The translations under genes were made by a program, and so were the position numbers. Source: an uncultured Bacteroidales bacterium (GTDB lineage Bacteria > Bacteroidota > Bacteroidia > Bacteroidales > Paludibacteraceae). From it: DNA of 59,194 nt. Below, piece after piece: positions 1-9,162 of this stretch. The stretch is from positions 1 to 59,194 of the forward strand of contig ONUF01000007.1 in NCBI GenBank assembly GCA_900321005.1. The letters are read 5' to 3'. Position 1 is the stretch's first letter; every line of letters starts with the position of its first letter. The notes under the pieces are model-generated. The model saw only the letters and a list, made by a program, of their open reading frames with translations, was not told the DNA's origin and searched no databases.

Positions 1-1005
1 CTGCCTGAGGCTCTGGAGATCGTCACCTTCCTCACTGCGCCCGCCGAGGTGGAAGTCTGCGGGTACGGCCGGTTCGCTGCGCCGAAGGGGATGTCGTTCC
101 GGCGATTCGAGCTCAAACCCGGCGCGATATCGGCAACGGTCCGCCGCGCGAATAGAATGATCTGCGGGCTTGTGTGTCCGGAACCGGTTTCAACGAAACG
201 CTGGCGCGAAGATTTCACGGCGGTTGCCCATGGCTCCGATTTCGACCGGAACTGGCGCGAAGATTTCCGGGATGCGAAAAGGCCCGAACTGTCGGAAATG
301 GCAGATTCAGACGGCAACGGTCTGCCGAACTGGTTCGAGGCGGTTTATTTCGGATCGTATCCGGAACTGTCCAGCGGAAAGCCTGTGCCGGCAGACGCCG
401 ATCCCGACGCTGACGGATTTCCCAACATCGAGGAGTATCGCAACAATACGAATCCGCTGGTCGCGGACAAGCCGTACGCCGCGGACTTCCGCTGGAATCT
501 TTCCGACGTGCTTGAATTCTGGCCGTATGCGGGCAATCCGGCGCGCGACAGCAACGGACGTCCCGTATGGCGATTCCTCGGCGGGAGCGGACTTCCTCCG
601 ATTTCGGTCGACGGCGATTCGCTTGCAACCGGCAGCATGGTTGCGGCCCGTAAGGGTGGGCCGTGCGGCGTTGTGTTCCGCAAGGCGGAGCACGGTTCTG
701 TCAAGCTGGTGGCGTCGGGCGGAGAGCCGGTTGCCGTCGAGTGGGTGCCTCCGGTCGACTGTGTCGTCGATGCGTCTGCGTCGGTGCGCCTTGAGAAAGG
801 GGATCGTGCGACGGTCGCGCTCGAGGGCTTGGGATGTTTTTCCGCCGGAGACGAAGCGTCGGTGACCGCAGGCCGGGATGCCCGACTGTCGCTCGCGGCA
901 TTCCGGGCGATCCGCGGCTCGGCGGTCAGGCTCGTGCTGAGGCCCCCGGAACCCAAAGGATCCGCAGTGATGGCGGTGAGGGACTTTAGTCTGCGGGCGG
1001 TCGGT
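1..1005 (+). CDS. Partial secreted protein with Asp/Gly (TSP3-like) repeats, foreign to the rest of the window
   Basis: The frame is open from base 1, so the true start lies outside the window. Two Asp/Gly-rich stretches are visible, [17 protein letters not shown] and then [20 protein letters not shown], which resemble the calcium-binding thrombospondin type 3 style repeats common in surface proteins of Verrucomicrobiota and Kiritimatiellota. The rest is low in recognisable motifs. Base composition is visibly richer in G+C than the neighbouring genes, with cgg/gcg/ccg codons everywhere. At about position 1006 the same frame becomes translation initiation factor IF-2 with no stop between. A real fusion of these two families would make no functional sense, so I read this as DNA from another organism joined to the contig. 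Function of the protein itself is unknown. Confidence 0.6.
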
Positions 1006-2079
1006 GTTTCCGCGAAGAAAGGAACGGGTGTCTATGAGCTGCTTGAGAAAGTGCTGCTCGAGGCTGAGATGCTAGACCTCAAGGCCAACCCCAAACGTCG
1101 TGCCAAAGGTTCGGTCATCGAGTCTTCGCTCGACAAGGGCCGCGGCTATGTAGCTACGCTGCTCGTACAGGACGGAACGCTGCATATGGGCGACATCGTC
1201 CTGGCAGGAACTTTCCACGGCCGTATCAAAGCGATGTTCAACGAACGCGGACAGAAGATCACCGAAGTGCGTCCGGGCGAACCCTGTTCGATTCTCGGCC
1301 TCAACGGTGCGCCGCAGGCCGGTGACGAGTTCAACGTCATCCCGACTGAGCAGGAAGCGCGTGACATCGCCAACAAGCGCGAGCAACTGCAACGCGAGCA
1401 GTCTATCCGTACGAAGAAGCACGTCGGTCTCGAAGAGATCGGCCGTCGTCTGGCTATCGGAGACTTCAAGGAACTCAACATCATCGTCAAAGCCGATGTG
1501 GACGGTTCTGTCGAGGCCATCAAAGACTCGCTCATCAAGCTCTCCACGGAGAATATCCAAGTCAATGTCATCCACGGTGCGGTCGGCGCTATCTCTGATA
1601 GCGACGTCATGCTCGCTGCGGCTTCCGATGCTATCATCGTTGGCTTCAATGTGCGTCCGACGGGCACCGCGCGCAAGATGGCGGAGACCGAAGAGGTCGA
1701 TATCCGCATCTACTCCATCATCTACGACGCCATCAACGAGGTCAAGGCCGCTATGGAAGGTCTCCTCGCGCCGGAGGTGAAGGAAGAAGTGACGGCGACC
1801 CTCGAGGTGCTCCAGACTTTCCATATCTCCAAAGTCGGCACTATCGCCGGTTGTATCGTGCGCGAAGGAAAGATCAAGCGCGGCAACAAAGTCCGTGTCA
1901 TTCGCGACGGTATCGTCATCAAGACCACCGAACTGGCCTCCCTCAAGCATGTCAAGGATGATATCAAGGAGGCGGGTGTCAACACCGAGTGCGGTCTGAG
2001 TCTCAAGGCGTACGACGACCTCAAAGAAGGCGATATCCTCGAGTCCTTCGACGAAATAGAAGTAGCGAAGACATTATGA
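1006..2079 (+). CDS. infB: Translation initiation factor IF-2, C-terminal part
   Basis: IF-2 delivers initiator tRNA to the ribosome in a GTP-dependent way. The translation from [16 protein letters not shown] onwards follows the family to the end: the end of the G domain, then domain II ([20 protein letters not shown]), domain III ([15 protein letters not shown]) and the fMet-tRNA-binding domain IV ending at EVAKTL. The GTPase motifs (GHVDHGKT, NKxD) and the whole N-terminus are missing because the sequence switches to an unrelated GC-rich segment just before position 1006. About 357 residues are present, against roughly 900-1000 for a full Bacteroidales IF-2. A period-7 repeat follows the stop, then a lipoprotein gene on the same strand. 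Confidence 0.93.
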   Translation, partial: VSAKKGTGVYELLEKVLLEAEMLDLKANPKRRAKGSVIESSLDKGRGYVATLLVQDGTLHMGDIVLAGTFHGRIKAMFNERGQKITEVRPGEPCSILGLNGAPQAGDEFNVIPTEQEARDIANKREQLQREQSIRTKKHVGLEEIGRRLAIGDFKELNIIVKADVDGSVEAIKDSLIKLSTENIQVNVIHGAVGAISDSDVMLAAASDAIIVGFNVRPTGTARKMAETEEVDIRIYSIIYDAINEVKAAMEGLLAPEVKEEVTATLEVLQTFHISKVGTIAGCIVREGKIKRGNKVRVIRDGIVIKTTELASLKHVKDDIKEAGVNTECGLSLKAYDDLKEGDILESFDEIEVAKTL

Positions 2080-2080
2080 T

Positions 2081-2108
2081 GTGTAATGTTTAATGTGTAA
2101 TGTTTAGA
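2081..2108 (+). repeat. Period-7 tandem array between infB and lipoprotein gene
   Basis: Four heptamers alternate between GTGTAAT and GTTTAAT (last unit GTTTAGA). The array starts two bases after the infB stop and ends just before the lipoprotein start codon at 2112. It belongs to the set of short period-7 arrays scattered through the window. Confidence 0.8.
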
Positions 2109-2111
2109 GAA

Positions 2112-3371
2112 ATGAAAAAATTATCTATATTGATGCTTGCGGCGTTGAGTTTGACCGGCTGCTGGACCAGTATCTGGACGGTCGCTCCGACGGATCAGGT
2201 GGTGGTGCCGGTGAAGACCGTCTATTCCACGACCGTCACGACGCCGAAGCCCAAGACCACGACGGTCACTACAGTGACGGTCACCAATTTTAATACCGAC
2301 CTCTCGTTCTATCTCGACCTCAACGCGGTAGCTGCGGCTTTCGCGGAGTCGCGTACGGTAGCCGAGTTTGAGCAACTGCTCAATTCCACCCGGTATATGA
2401 TTAATAACCTCGACCTCAACCGCGACGGGTGGATTGACTACCTGCGCGTAATTGAGACCCACCGGGGCGTGTACCATACCTTCCTCATCCAGGCTTGTCT
2501 GGGGCATTCGCTCTATCAGGATGTAGCGACACTCGTGGCGGAACATCGTCCGAACGCGCTGTATGTGGAGGTGATCGGCGACCGTTGGTTGTATGGCCCG
2601 AACTATATCGTTCGTCCGGTCTTCGTGAAGCGTCCGCCGCTGTGGGATGTGTTCGGTCGTCCTTCGTATGCTGCTTGGTCATCGCCGTATTACTACGACT
2701 ATTGGCCGAGTTACTACCAGAAGCCGAAACCCATCTACTTGAACCACTATCAGGCGTATGTGCGCACCTACATGAACAACCATCATTATTGCCATCAGTG
2801 CGACTACCCGAAGCAGCCGTTCTATAGCGGTTACACCCAGATGACGCAGCCGAACGCGCATGATGACTATGCGGTGCGCTACCCGGATCAGTCTTTCGAA
2901 CGCCGCGTGACATCCCAGAACTCTGTGCGGAACGCAGGCCAACTGCGTGAGCAGACGGAGCGCCAGGCTTCCAAGCCCGAAGCAACGACTTCCACAAGTA
3001 CTTCTGCTGCAAAACCGGAGACCACGACTACTACGCGCCAGCCGTCCACGACTACCACGCGTACGGCTACCGGCACGGCTACTACCCGTACTTCTACGGC
3101 TACCACGTCCACGACGACCACTACCCGTACGGCTACCGGCTCATCTTCGACCCGTACGGTTACGCCTTCGACAATCGTCGAGAGCCGTGTCAACAAATCC
3201 GGTACCACCCGCACGACCATCAAGTCCACCGACGAGACAGGCCGTACCACCACCGTTAAACGCGAATCAACGAATAACACCCGTACTGCCGGCGGCTCGA
3301 GTTCTACCCGCACCTCCTCCGGTTCGAGTTCTACTCGCACTTCATCCGGCAGCAGCAGTACACGCAGATAA
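2112..3371 (+). CDS. Outer-membrane type lipoprotein with Ser/Thr-rich tail, function unknown
   Basis: I chose the ATG at 2112 because MKKLSILMLAALSLTGC is a standard lipoprotein signal peptide with lipobox LTGC; an upstream ATG at 2100 would place four extra residues before it. The middle part carries DLNRDGWIDYLRV, which fits an EF-hand-like calcium loop (DxNxDGxID), followed by a Tyr/Trp/Pro-rich stretch. The last ~130 residues are almost only Ser, Thr, Arg and Gly (TTTTRTATG, GSSSTRTSS), probably an extended surface linker. This architecture recurs in Bacteroidota but I do not recognise a named family. It sits between infB and an MBL-fold gene on the same strand, 5 bp from the latter. Confidence 0.75.
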   Translation: MKKLSILMLAALSLTGCWTSIWTVAPTDQVVVPVKTVYSTTVTTPKPKTTTVTTVTVTNFNTDLSFYLDLNAVAAAFAESRTVAEFEQLLNSTRYMINNLDLNRDGWIDYLRVIETHRGVYHTFLIQACLGHSLYQDVATLVAEHRPNALYVEVIGDRWLYGPNYIVRPVFVKRPPLWDVFGRPSYAAWSSPYYYDYWPSYYQKPKPIYLNHYQAYVRTYMNNHHYCHQCDYPKQPFYSGYTQMTQPNAHDDYAVRYPDQSFERRVTSQNSVRNAGQLREQTERQASKPEATTSTSTSAAKPETTTTTRQPSTTTTRTATGTATTRTSTATTSTTTTTRTATGSSSTRTVTPSTIVESRVNKSGTTRTTIKSTDETGRTTTVKRESTNNTRTAGGSSSTRTSSGSSSTRTSSGSSSTRR

Positions 3372-3376
3372 GTATT

Positions 3377-4210
3377 ATGGAAGAAAACGAACTCATATTC
3401 AGGTGCTTTGCCAGCGGTAGTAGTGGAAACTGCTACTATTTCGGCACGCGTCAGCGGGGTGTCCTCATTGACGCGGGCATCTCTGCGCGCCAGATACAGA
3501 AGTGTCTGCGCGACATGGGGCTCGATTTTCAAAATATCATGGGTGTGCTCATCACGCACGATCATGCCGATCATATCCGCGCGGTAGGCACACTCGGCGA
3601 ACGCGTTCACCTGCCGATCTACACGACGGCCCTCATCCACGAGGGTATAGACCGCAACTACGGCGTGCGCGAGAAACTGCGTACCAGCCGGCGCTATTTC
3701 GAGAAAGGAGTGGAGTGGGAGCTCTTTGGTATGAAGATCAACACTTTCCATATCGAGCATGACTCCACCGACTGCCTCGGATACTGCATCGACTTCCTTG
3801 GCCAGCGTTTCGTGCTCATGACCGACTGCGGCTCCGTCAACGAAGAGATGGAGGCGTATATCCGAACGGCCAACCACCTCGTCATCGAGGCCAACCACGA
3901 CGAGCACATGCTCCTCAACGGTCCGTACCCCACCTACCTCAAAGAGCGCATCCTCAGCCCTACGGGACACCAGTCCAATGACGTCTGCGGTGAACTCATC
4001 GAGCGCAACTGGCACCCGGACCTGCGAAACGTATGGTTGTGCCACCTCTCGCTCGAGAACAACGACCCGCAAGTCGCTTTCGACACCGTCAAGTCTTACC
4101 TCGACGAGATAGAGATAGAACCCGGAAAGGATATCTTCATCAAGGCACTGGAACGTACTTCGCCCAGCCCCATTTATGTATTAAATGATCAAATCATATG
4201 CAACGATTAG
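3377..4210 (+). CDS. MBL-fold metallohydrolase, WalJ/YycJ-like
   Basis: The protein has the metallo-beta-lactamase motif THDHADH (His61, Asp62, His63, Asp65, His66) that binds two metal ions, preceded by the strand FASGSSGNCYYFG typical of the YycJ/WalJ subgroup, and later metal-ligand regions FHIEHDSTD and MTDCG. At 277 residues it is of usual length. Family members are thought to act as nucleases or phosphodiesterases linked to DNA replication, repair or cell-wall regulation; the substrate here cannot be read from sequence. It starts 5 bp after the lipoprotein gene, and its last 13 bases overlap the start of the glycosyltransferase gene, so the two are probably translationally coupled. Confidence 0.88.
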   Translation: MEENELIFRCFASGSSGNCYYFGTRQRGVLIDAGISARQIQKCLRDMGLDFQNIMGVLITHDHADHIRAVGTLGERVHLPIYTTALIHEGIDRNYGVREKLRTSRRYFEKGVEWELFGMKINTFHIEHDSTDCLGYCIDFLGQRFVLMTDCGSVNEEMEAYIRTANHLVIEANHDEHMLLNGPYPTYLKERILSPTGHQSNDVCGELIERNWHPDLRNVWLCHLSLENNDPQVAFDTVKSYLDEIEIEPGKDIFIKALERTSPSPIYVLNDQIICND

Positions 4211-4932
4211 TTATCATCCCTACTTACAACGAGAAAGAGAATATAGAAGCCATCATCACGGCGGTCATGGACCTGCCGCTGGACTTCCACGTGTTGATCA
4301 TCGACGACGGTTCGCCGGACGGCACGGCTGCGATAGTCAAGCGCCTCATGGAGGGTCGCTACAAAGACCGCCTGCACTTGGTGGAGCGCTCCGGCAAACT
4401 GGGCCTCGGCACGGCTTATATCGCCGGTTTCCGCTGGGCTATAGAGCACAAAGCCGACTATATCTTTGAGATGGATGCCGACTTCAGCCACAACCCGCAG
4501 GACCTGCTCAAGCTCCATGACGCCTGTGCCAACGAAGGCGCAGACCTCGCGATTGGTAGCCGCTATGTTACCGGCGTGAATGTCGTCAACTGGCCGATGG
4601 GACGCGTGCTGATGTCCTATTTCGCTTCGAAATATGTGCGCACCGTGCTCGGCGTCGATATCCACGACACCACCGCCGGCTTCGTCTGCTACAAGCGCCA
4701 CCTGCTCGAGACCATCGAACTCGACAAGATCCGCTTCAAAGGCTATGCCTTCCAGATTGAAATGAAGTTCACCGCATCCAAGTGCGGCGCGAAGATCATT
4801 GAAGTGCCGATCGTCTTCGTCAACCGTGTACTCGGCACCTCGAAGATGTCCGGCGGTATCTTCTCTGAAGCCTTGCTTGGCGTCATCCGTCTCAAAATCT
4901 CGTCATGGTTTCGGAACTACCCTAAATTGTAA
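4198..4932 (+). CDS. Polyprenol-phosphate mannosyl/glucosyltransferase (GT2, Dpm1-like)
   Basis: This soluble or peripheral GT2 enzyme should transfer a sugar from a nucleotide donor to a polyprenyl phosphate, giving the lipid-linked sugar used in envelope glycosylation. Seen in the sequence: the N-terminal nucleotide-binding strand VIIPTYNEKENI, the first acidic motif IIDDGSPDGT (Asp36, Asp37), and the catalytic-type MDADFSHNP (Asp93, Asp95). Length (244 residues) matches bacterial Dpm1-like enzymes that lack the C-terminal membrane domain. The start overlaps the end of the MBL gene by 13 bp. Mannose versus glucose specificity is not decidable here. Confidence 0.88.
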   Translation: MQRLVIIPTYNEKENIEAIITAVMDLPLDFHVLIIDDGSPDGTAAIVKRLMEGRYKDRLHLVERSGKLGLGTAYIAGFRWAIEHKADYIFEMDADFSHNPQDLLKLHDACANEGADLAIGSRYVTGVNVVNWPMGRVLMSYFASKYVRTVLGVDIHDTTAGFVCYKRHLLETIELDKIRFKGYAFQIEMKFTASKCGAKIIEVPIVFVNRVLGTSKMSGGIFSEALLGVIRLKISSWFRNYPKL

Positions 4933-4959
4933 ATGGTAAATGACCAAATAGTAAATGGT
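4924..4959 (+). repeat. Degenerate period-7 array before argS
   Basis: Units AAATTGT, AAATGGT, AAATGAC and a later AAATGGT run through the end of the glycosyltransferase gene (its stop TAA is inside) up to the argS start. One unit is eight bases long, so the register shifts once. Confidence 0.6.
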
Positions 4960-4962
4960 TTT

Positions 4963-6759
4963 ATGACTTTAGAACAACAAATAACTTCCCTGGTAAAGGC
5001 GGCGGTGAAAGCTCTCTATGATGTCGATGCCGCCGACAACCAGATCCAATTGCAAAAAACCCGTCCGGAGTTCGAAGGAAACATCACCCTGGTGGTATTT
5101 CCCTTCGTCAAACTCGCCCGCAAAGCCCCGGCACAAGTGGCTGCCGAGATCGGCGAAAAACTGAAGACTGACGGCTCAGGGCTGATAGCTCGTTTCAACG
5201 CTGTACAGGGTTTCCTCAATCTCGTCATCGACGATGCCTTCTGGATCAAGCAGCTCCAGGCGATAGATGCCGAGCCCAATTACGGTCAGCAGCCCGATCG
5301 TCACCAACTGATGATGGTGGAATATAGTTCCCCGAACACCAACAAACCCCTTCACCTCGGTCATGTGCGCAATAACCTGCTCGGTTATTCGATTGCGAAG
5401 ATTCAAGAGGCCAACGGATGGAAAGTGGTCAAGACCAATATCGTCAACGACCGCGGTATCCATATCTGCAAATCCATGCTCGCATGGCTTAAGTTCGGTA
5501 ACGGCGAGACGCCCGAGTCCTCCGGCAAGAAAGGCGACCACCTCATCGGCGACTACTATGTGCGCTTCGACAAGGAGTACAAGGCGCAGATCGCCGAACT
5601 GATGGCGAAAGGCATGGACGAAGAGACCGCCAAGAAGGAAGCGCCGCTCATGCTCGAGGCGCAGGAGATGCTTCGTAAATGGGAAGCCAACGATCCGGAA
5701 GTGCGCGCGCTCTGGGCCAAGATGAACGAGTGGGTCTATGCCGGTTTCGATGAGACCTACAAGCGCATGGGCGTGTCGTTCGATAAGATCTATTACGAGT
5801 CGAACACCTACCTCGAGGGTAAGTCCGAAGTAGAGAAAGGACTCGCCAGCGGTGCGTTCTACCGCCGCGAAGACGGTTCGGTCTGGGCGGACCTCACCAA
5901 GGACGGTCTCGACGAGAAACTGCTGCTCCGTTCCGACGGCACCTCCGTCTATATGACCCAGGATATTGGCACGGCAAAGCTGCGCTTCCAGGACTATCCC
6001 ATCGACAAGATGGTCTATGTGGTTGGCAATGAGCAGGAGTACCACTTCAAGGTGCTTTCTATCTTGTTAGACCGGCTCGGTTTCCCCTTCGGCAAAGAAC
6101 TCGTCCATTTCTCGTACGGCATGGTTGAACTGCCGAACGGTAAGATGAAATCCCGCGAAGGAACGGTAGTCGATGCCGACGACCTGATGGATAAGATGGT
6201 CGAGGATGCCAAGGAGATTTATCTCCAGAAAAATGACCAATCACAAATGAGCAATCACCAATGCGACGAAGTCGCACGAATGGTAGGCTTAGGCGCCCTC
6301 AAATACTTCATCCTGAAGGTCGATCCGCGCAAGAACATGCTCTTCAACCCTGCGGAGTCCATCGACTTCAACGGTAACACGGGTCCCTTCATCCAATACA
6401 CCTTCGCCCGCATCCAATCGGTGCTGCGCAAGGCCACACGCGCTGAAAGCGCATTAAACGGCGAAGCCTCTACACGCGCCGAAGGCGCACTACACCCGAA
6501 GGAGTTGGACCTCATCCAACGCCTGTGCGACTATCCTTCGGCCGTCCGCGCTGCCGGAGAGGAGTTCTCGCCCGCGATCCTATGTAATTACGCGTACGCC
6601 CTCGCGTGCGATTTCAACTCGTTCTATCACGACCTGAGCATCCTCAACGAACCCGACGCGCAAAAGAAAGCCCTGCGCCTTCTGCTTGCCGCTAATGTTG
6701 CGAAGGTACTGGAGAGCGCGATGAGTCTCTTAGGCATCGAGATGCCCGAACGCATGTAA
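4963..6759 (+). CDS. argS: Arginyl-tRNA synthetase
   Basis: Class I synthetase that charges tRNA-Arg. The HIGH-type signature lies in YSSPNTNKPLHLGHVRNN (HLGH at residues 131-134), and the KMSKS region is the ArgS-type GKMKSREG. I chose the ATG at 4963 (MTLEQQITSLVKAAVKAL), which matches the family N-terminus; the ATG at 4933 adds ten residues encoded by repeat DNA. Total 598 residues. Two stretches look inserted: residues about 424-435 (NDQSQMSNHQCD), encoded by a period-7 array, and about 492-511, encoded by a duplicated GC-rich palindrome (RAESA, then RAEGA). Both keep frame and the C-terminal anticodon-binding domain continues normally, so the enzyme is probably active. Confidence 0.96.
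   Translation: MTLEQQITSLVKAAVKALYDVDAADNQIQLQKTRPEFEGNITLVVFPFVKLARKAPAQVAAEIGEKLKTDGSGLIARFNAVQGFLNLVIDDAFWIKQLQAIDAEPNYGQQPDRHQLMMVEYSSPNTNKPLHLGHVRNNLLGYSIAKIQEANGWKVVKTNIVNDRGIHICKSMLAWLKFGNGETPESSGKKGDHLIGDYYVRFDKEYKAQIAELMAKGMDEETAKKEAPLMLEAQEMLRKWEANDPEVRALWAKMNEWVYAGFDETYKRMGVSFDKIYYESNTYLEGKSEVEKGLASGAFYRREDGSVWADLTKDGLDEKLLLRSDGTSVYMTQDIGTAKLRFQDYPIDKMVYVVGNEQEYHFKVLSILLDRLGFPFGKELVHFSYGMVELPNGKMKSREGTVVDADDLMDKMVEDAKEIYLQKNDQSQMSNHQCDEVARMVGLGALKYFILKVDPRKNMLFNPAESIDFNGNTGPFIQYTFARIQSVLRKATRAESALNGEASTRAEGALHPKELDLIQRLCDYPSAVRAAGEEFSPAILCNYAYALACDFNSFYHDLSILNEPDAQKKALRLLLAANVAKVLESAMSLLGIEMPERM
6232..6266 (+). repeat. Period-7 array inside argS
   Basis: Five contiguous heptamers of the form AATnnnn (AATGACC, AATCACA, AATGAGC, AATCACC, AATGCGA) lie in frame inside argS, at about residues 424-435. 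The AATCAxC units match those of the arrays at 15106 and 20787. Confidence 0.88.
6436..6492 (+). repeat. Two copies of a 21-bp palindromic repeat inside argS
   Basis: Copies at 6436-6456 and 6472-6492 are 36 bases apart and differ at four positions. Each contains a small palindrome (GCGC-TGAAA-GCGC in the first, GCGCC-GAA-GGCGC in the second) that could fold in RNA or single-stranded DNA. Both are translated in frame, giving RAESAL and RAEGAL. Confidence 0.8.
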
Positions 6760-6795
6760 AACGCTTTAAATCAATACGATATGAAAATAGTGAAC

Positions 6796-9016
6796 TTATA
6801 AAGTGAGTCTTATCCCGGCGAAGTAAGTACGAGGAATAGTCGGTCCGTAGATGTAGTTCGCATCGCGGAACTCGCCGCGGTCAAGATCGTGCTGGAACTG
6901 ATCCAGCACGTTTTTTATGCCGCAACTGATCTCCATGCAGTAGTGTTTGTACAGGTGGATGTCGTACGCTAAGCGGAAACCGAGATCCCAGAACGACGGG
7001 GTCTTCTCCAAGCGGTCTTGGGGGATATAACCTGCCAGGTGCGGTACAAGCATCGAGCCGGTGGCTTTGCCGTTGATGGAGATGGTGAAGTCCTGTACCG
7101 GCTGGATGTCTATCAGCACATAGCCGTAGTTATCCGGCGTATGGGGCATATGTATGTCTGCCGGCACCTCCTGACTCCAGGCCTGCGGCTCGGTATAGCG
7201 GCTCTGCTGGTAGGTCGCCCACCCATGCCGCGTGCGCATTCGTGCGGGTAAACAGGATATTCCCCGCCGCATCTCTGCCGTCCTCGCGGAGGAAGAAAAC
7301 ATCCTGCAGATAGGTGTAGAATCCTTCCGCCGTCAGGTTGATCTCCCATTTCCCGAAGCTGCGGTACCAGTCGCCACTCAGCGTCGCGCTGTGCGAGTAC
7401 TCGGGACGGAGGTTCGGGTCTAACCGTATCAGCGACACGTTGCCTCCCACCGCCGCGACATGCAGGTCTTCGTCGTAGGCCTGCGGCGCACGGTAGCCGC
7501 TGCTGTAGCCGGCGCGCAGGACGAGTCCTTGGACGGGCGTATAGCGGAAGGTGGCACGCGGGTTGAAGACGACGCTCCGCAGTAGGTTATGTTTCTCTAA
7601 TCGTCCGCCTATCAGCACGGACCATTGCTCCTGTTTCCATTCGTTCTGGGCATATACGCCTGCCACATGGACCTGCTGGTTGAGGTCGCGGTTGTAGCCC
7701 ACCATGCGGTCATGCAGACCGTTGTACGTGTATTCGGCGCCTACGCTCAGGTCGCCTTTGGCGCGCCCGCAAGGGTAGGAGAAGCGGTACTGCAGACCCG
7801 TGATGGACGTCAGGTCGGTACTGCGCCCGTAGGCCGCGGTGTCCCGGCCCGCACCGAAATAACTCTCGCGCCCGATATGCTGGATCGCCGAATAGGCGGA
7901 GACGAAATGACGGTTGTCCTCCGAGAACCAGTCGAATGCCAGTTGCCCGGCGTCGATGTTATGACGCAGCTGCTCGGCGATATCGGCCTGGTGGGGCTCG
8001 AACGCAAAGCGGTTGCCGCCGCGACGGAAGTCCGTCGTATGGTGGTACTCGGCAGTGATCTTACTGTACGTGCTGGTCTTGAAGAACGTACGCGTGCCGG
8101 CGGTCGTGGAGCGCATCTGGGGCACCTCGCTGAACCCGTCCCGGTCGCGGTCATACGCGCTGCGTGTACGGTGGCTGGCGAAGATATAAGCGCCTATCTT
8201 GCGGTTCTCGCTTAGGATAGAGCCGTTGAGGTCGGTGTGGATATCATAGCCGGCATGCTCGTTGACCATGCTCGTGTTGGCGATGTGGAGGAAGTTACGC
8301 ACCGGCTCCTTGGTGATGATGTTCACCACGCCGGCGATAGCGTTCGCGCCGTACATCGCCGAACCGCCGCCGCGGATCACCTCGATGCGGTCGATCATCG
8401 CCGACGGCACTTGCTCCAGACCATAGACCGATGCCATGCTGGAGAAGACCGGACGGCTGTCCATCAGGATCTGCGTGTACTGGCCTTGCAGACCGTTGAT
8501 GCGCAGTTCCGTCTTGCCGCAGTTGGAGCAGGTGTTCTCTACCCGCAGACCCGGTTGGAAGTTCAACGCGTCCGCTACGCAGGCTACTGCGGTCGTCTCG
8601 AATAGACGGGGGGAGAGCACGTTGACGATCGTCGCCGCTTCCTGCCGCTTGGTCTCATAGCGGTTGGCGGTGACGACCACGCTGTTGAGCAACTGCGACA
8701 CCTCGCGGATGGCGGCTTTCAGTTCCACCGTCTTGTTCTCCTCTATCTTCACCGGCAGTTCTAAGTTCTCGTAGCCCACATAGGAGAAGACGATGGTCTG
8801 CTTGCCGAGCGGCAGGTTCTTCAGAAAGAAGTGACCTGACTCATCGGTCACGGTGCCTATGTTCGTTCCTTTCACCTGCACGTTCACGTACGGCAGGTGC
8901 TCGCCGGTCTTCTCGTCTAACACATGCCCGACGAGGTGGGCGTCATACTCCTCCTGCGCCCACAGCGGCAAAACGCACACGAGCGCCAAAACTAATACCT
9001 GTAAATATCTTTTCAT
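6796..9016 (-). pseudogene. TonB-dependent receptor (siderophore/haem type), frameshifted near its 3' end
   Basis: Outer-membrane receptor that should import an iron complex or similar ligand using TonB energy. From the ATG at 9016 (MKRYLQVLVLALVCVLPLWAQ, signal peptide) come a carboxypeptidase-like regulatory domain (GHVLDEKTGEHLPYVNVQV), a plug with MIDRIEVIRGGGSAMYGANA, and the beta-barrel. The reading frame changes at about 7220-7260: the upstream frame reads ILFTRTNAHAAW and then loses similarity, while another frame resumes with GWATYQQSRYTEPQAW and runs to the terminal strand TYFAGIRLTL. About 20 residues expected between these parts are also missing, suggesting a small out-of-frame deletion or an assembly error rather than a single-base slip. 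It is divergent from the porin-imelysin-cytochrome genes. Confidence 0.8.
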
Positions 9017-9039
9017 ACCTCGAATTGTCGAAAATCGCG

Positions 9040-9071
9040 CAAAGATAGTAAAAATAATCGACATAACCAAA
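9040..9071 (-). promoter_or_regulatory. Bacteroidota-type promoter of the TonB receptor
   Basis: On the minus strand, TTTG (9068-9071) and TATCTTTG (9040-9047) are separated by 20 bp, matching the TTTG-N19-21-TAnnTTTG consensus. Transcription would start about 15 bases before the ATG at 9016. Confidence 0.75.
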
Positions 9072-9102
9072 TCCGGAGGTGATTTTTCCCTATTTTTAGG
9101 TA

Positions 9103-9133
9103 TTTGAGGGATGAAGAAAAATGGTTAATTTTG
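9103..9133 (+). promoter_or_regulatory. Bacteroidota-type promoter of the porin-imelysin-cytochrome genes
   Basis: TTTG at 9103-9106 and TAATTTTG at 9126-9133 are separated by 19 bp, and the porin ATG follows at 9163. It is back to back with the TonB receptor promoter, so both could share a regulator such as Fur; I could not identify a convincing operator by eye. Confidence 0.65.
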
Positions 9134-9162
9134 TATTGACTTTGAAAGAAGGATAACAAACA

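Noticed and set aside
1-2079. A genuine novel fusion of a surface protein with IF-2
   Set aside because: The join removes the GTPase domain, coincides with a sharp change in base composition, and has no plausible function; an assembly misjoin explains it.
2888-4072. 394-codon minus-strand frame across the lipoprotein and MBL genes
   Set aside because: Val/Arg-rich antisense of the Ser/Thr repeat region; spans two real genes and has no recognisable motif.
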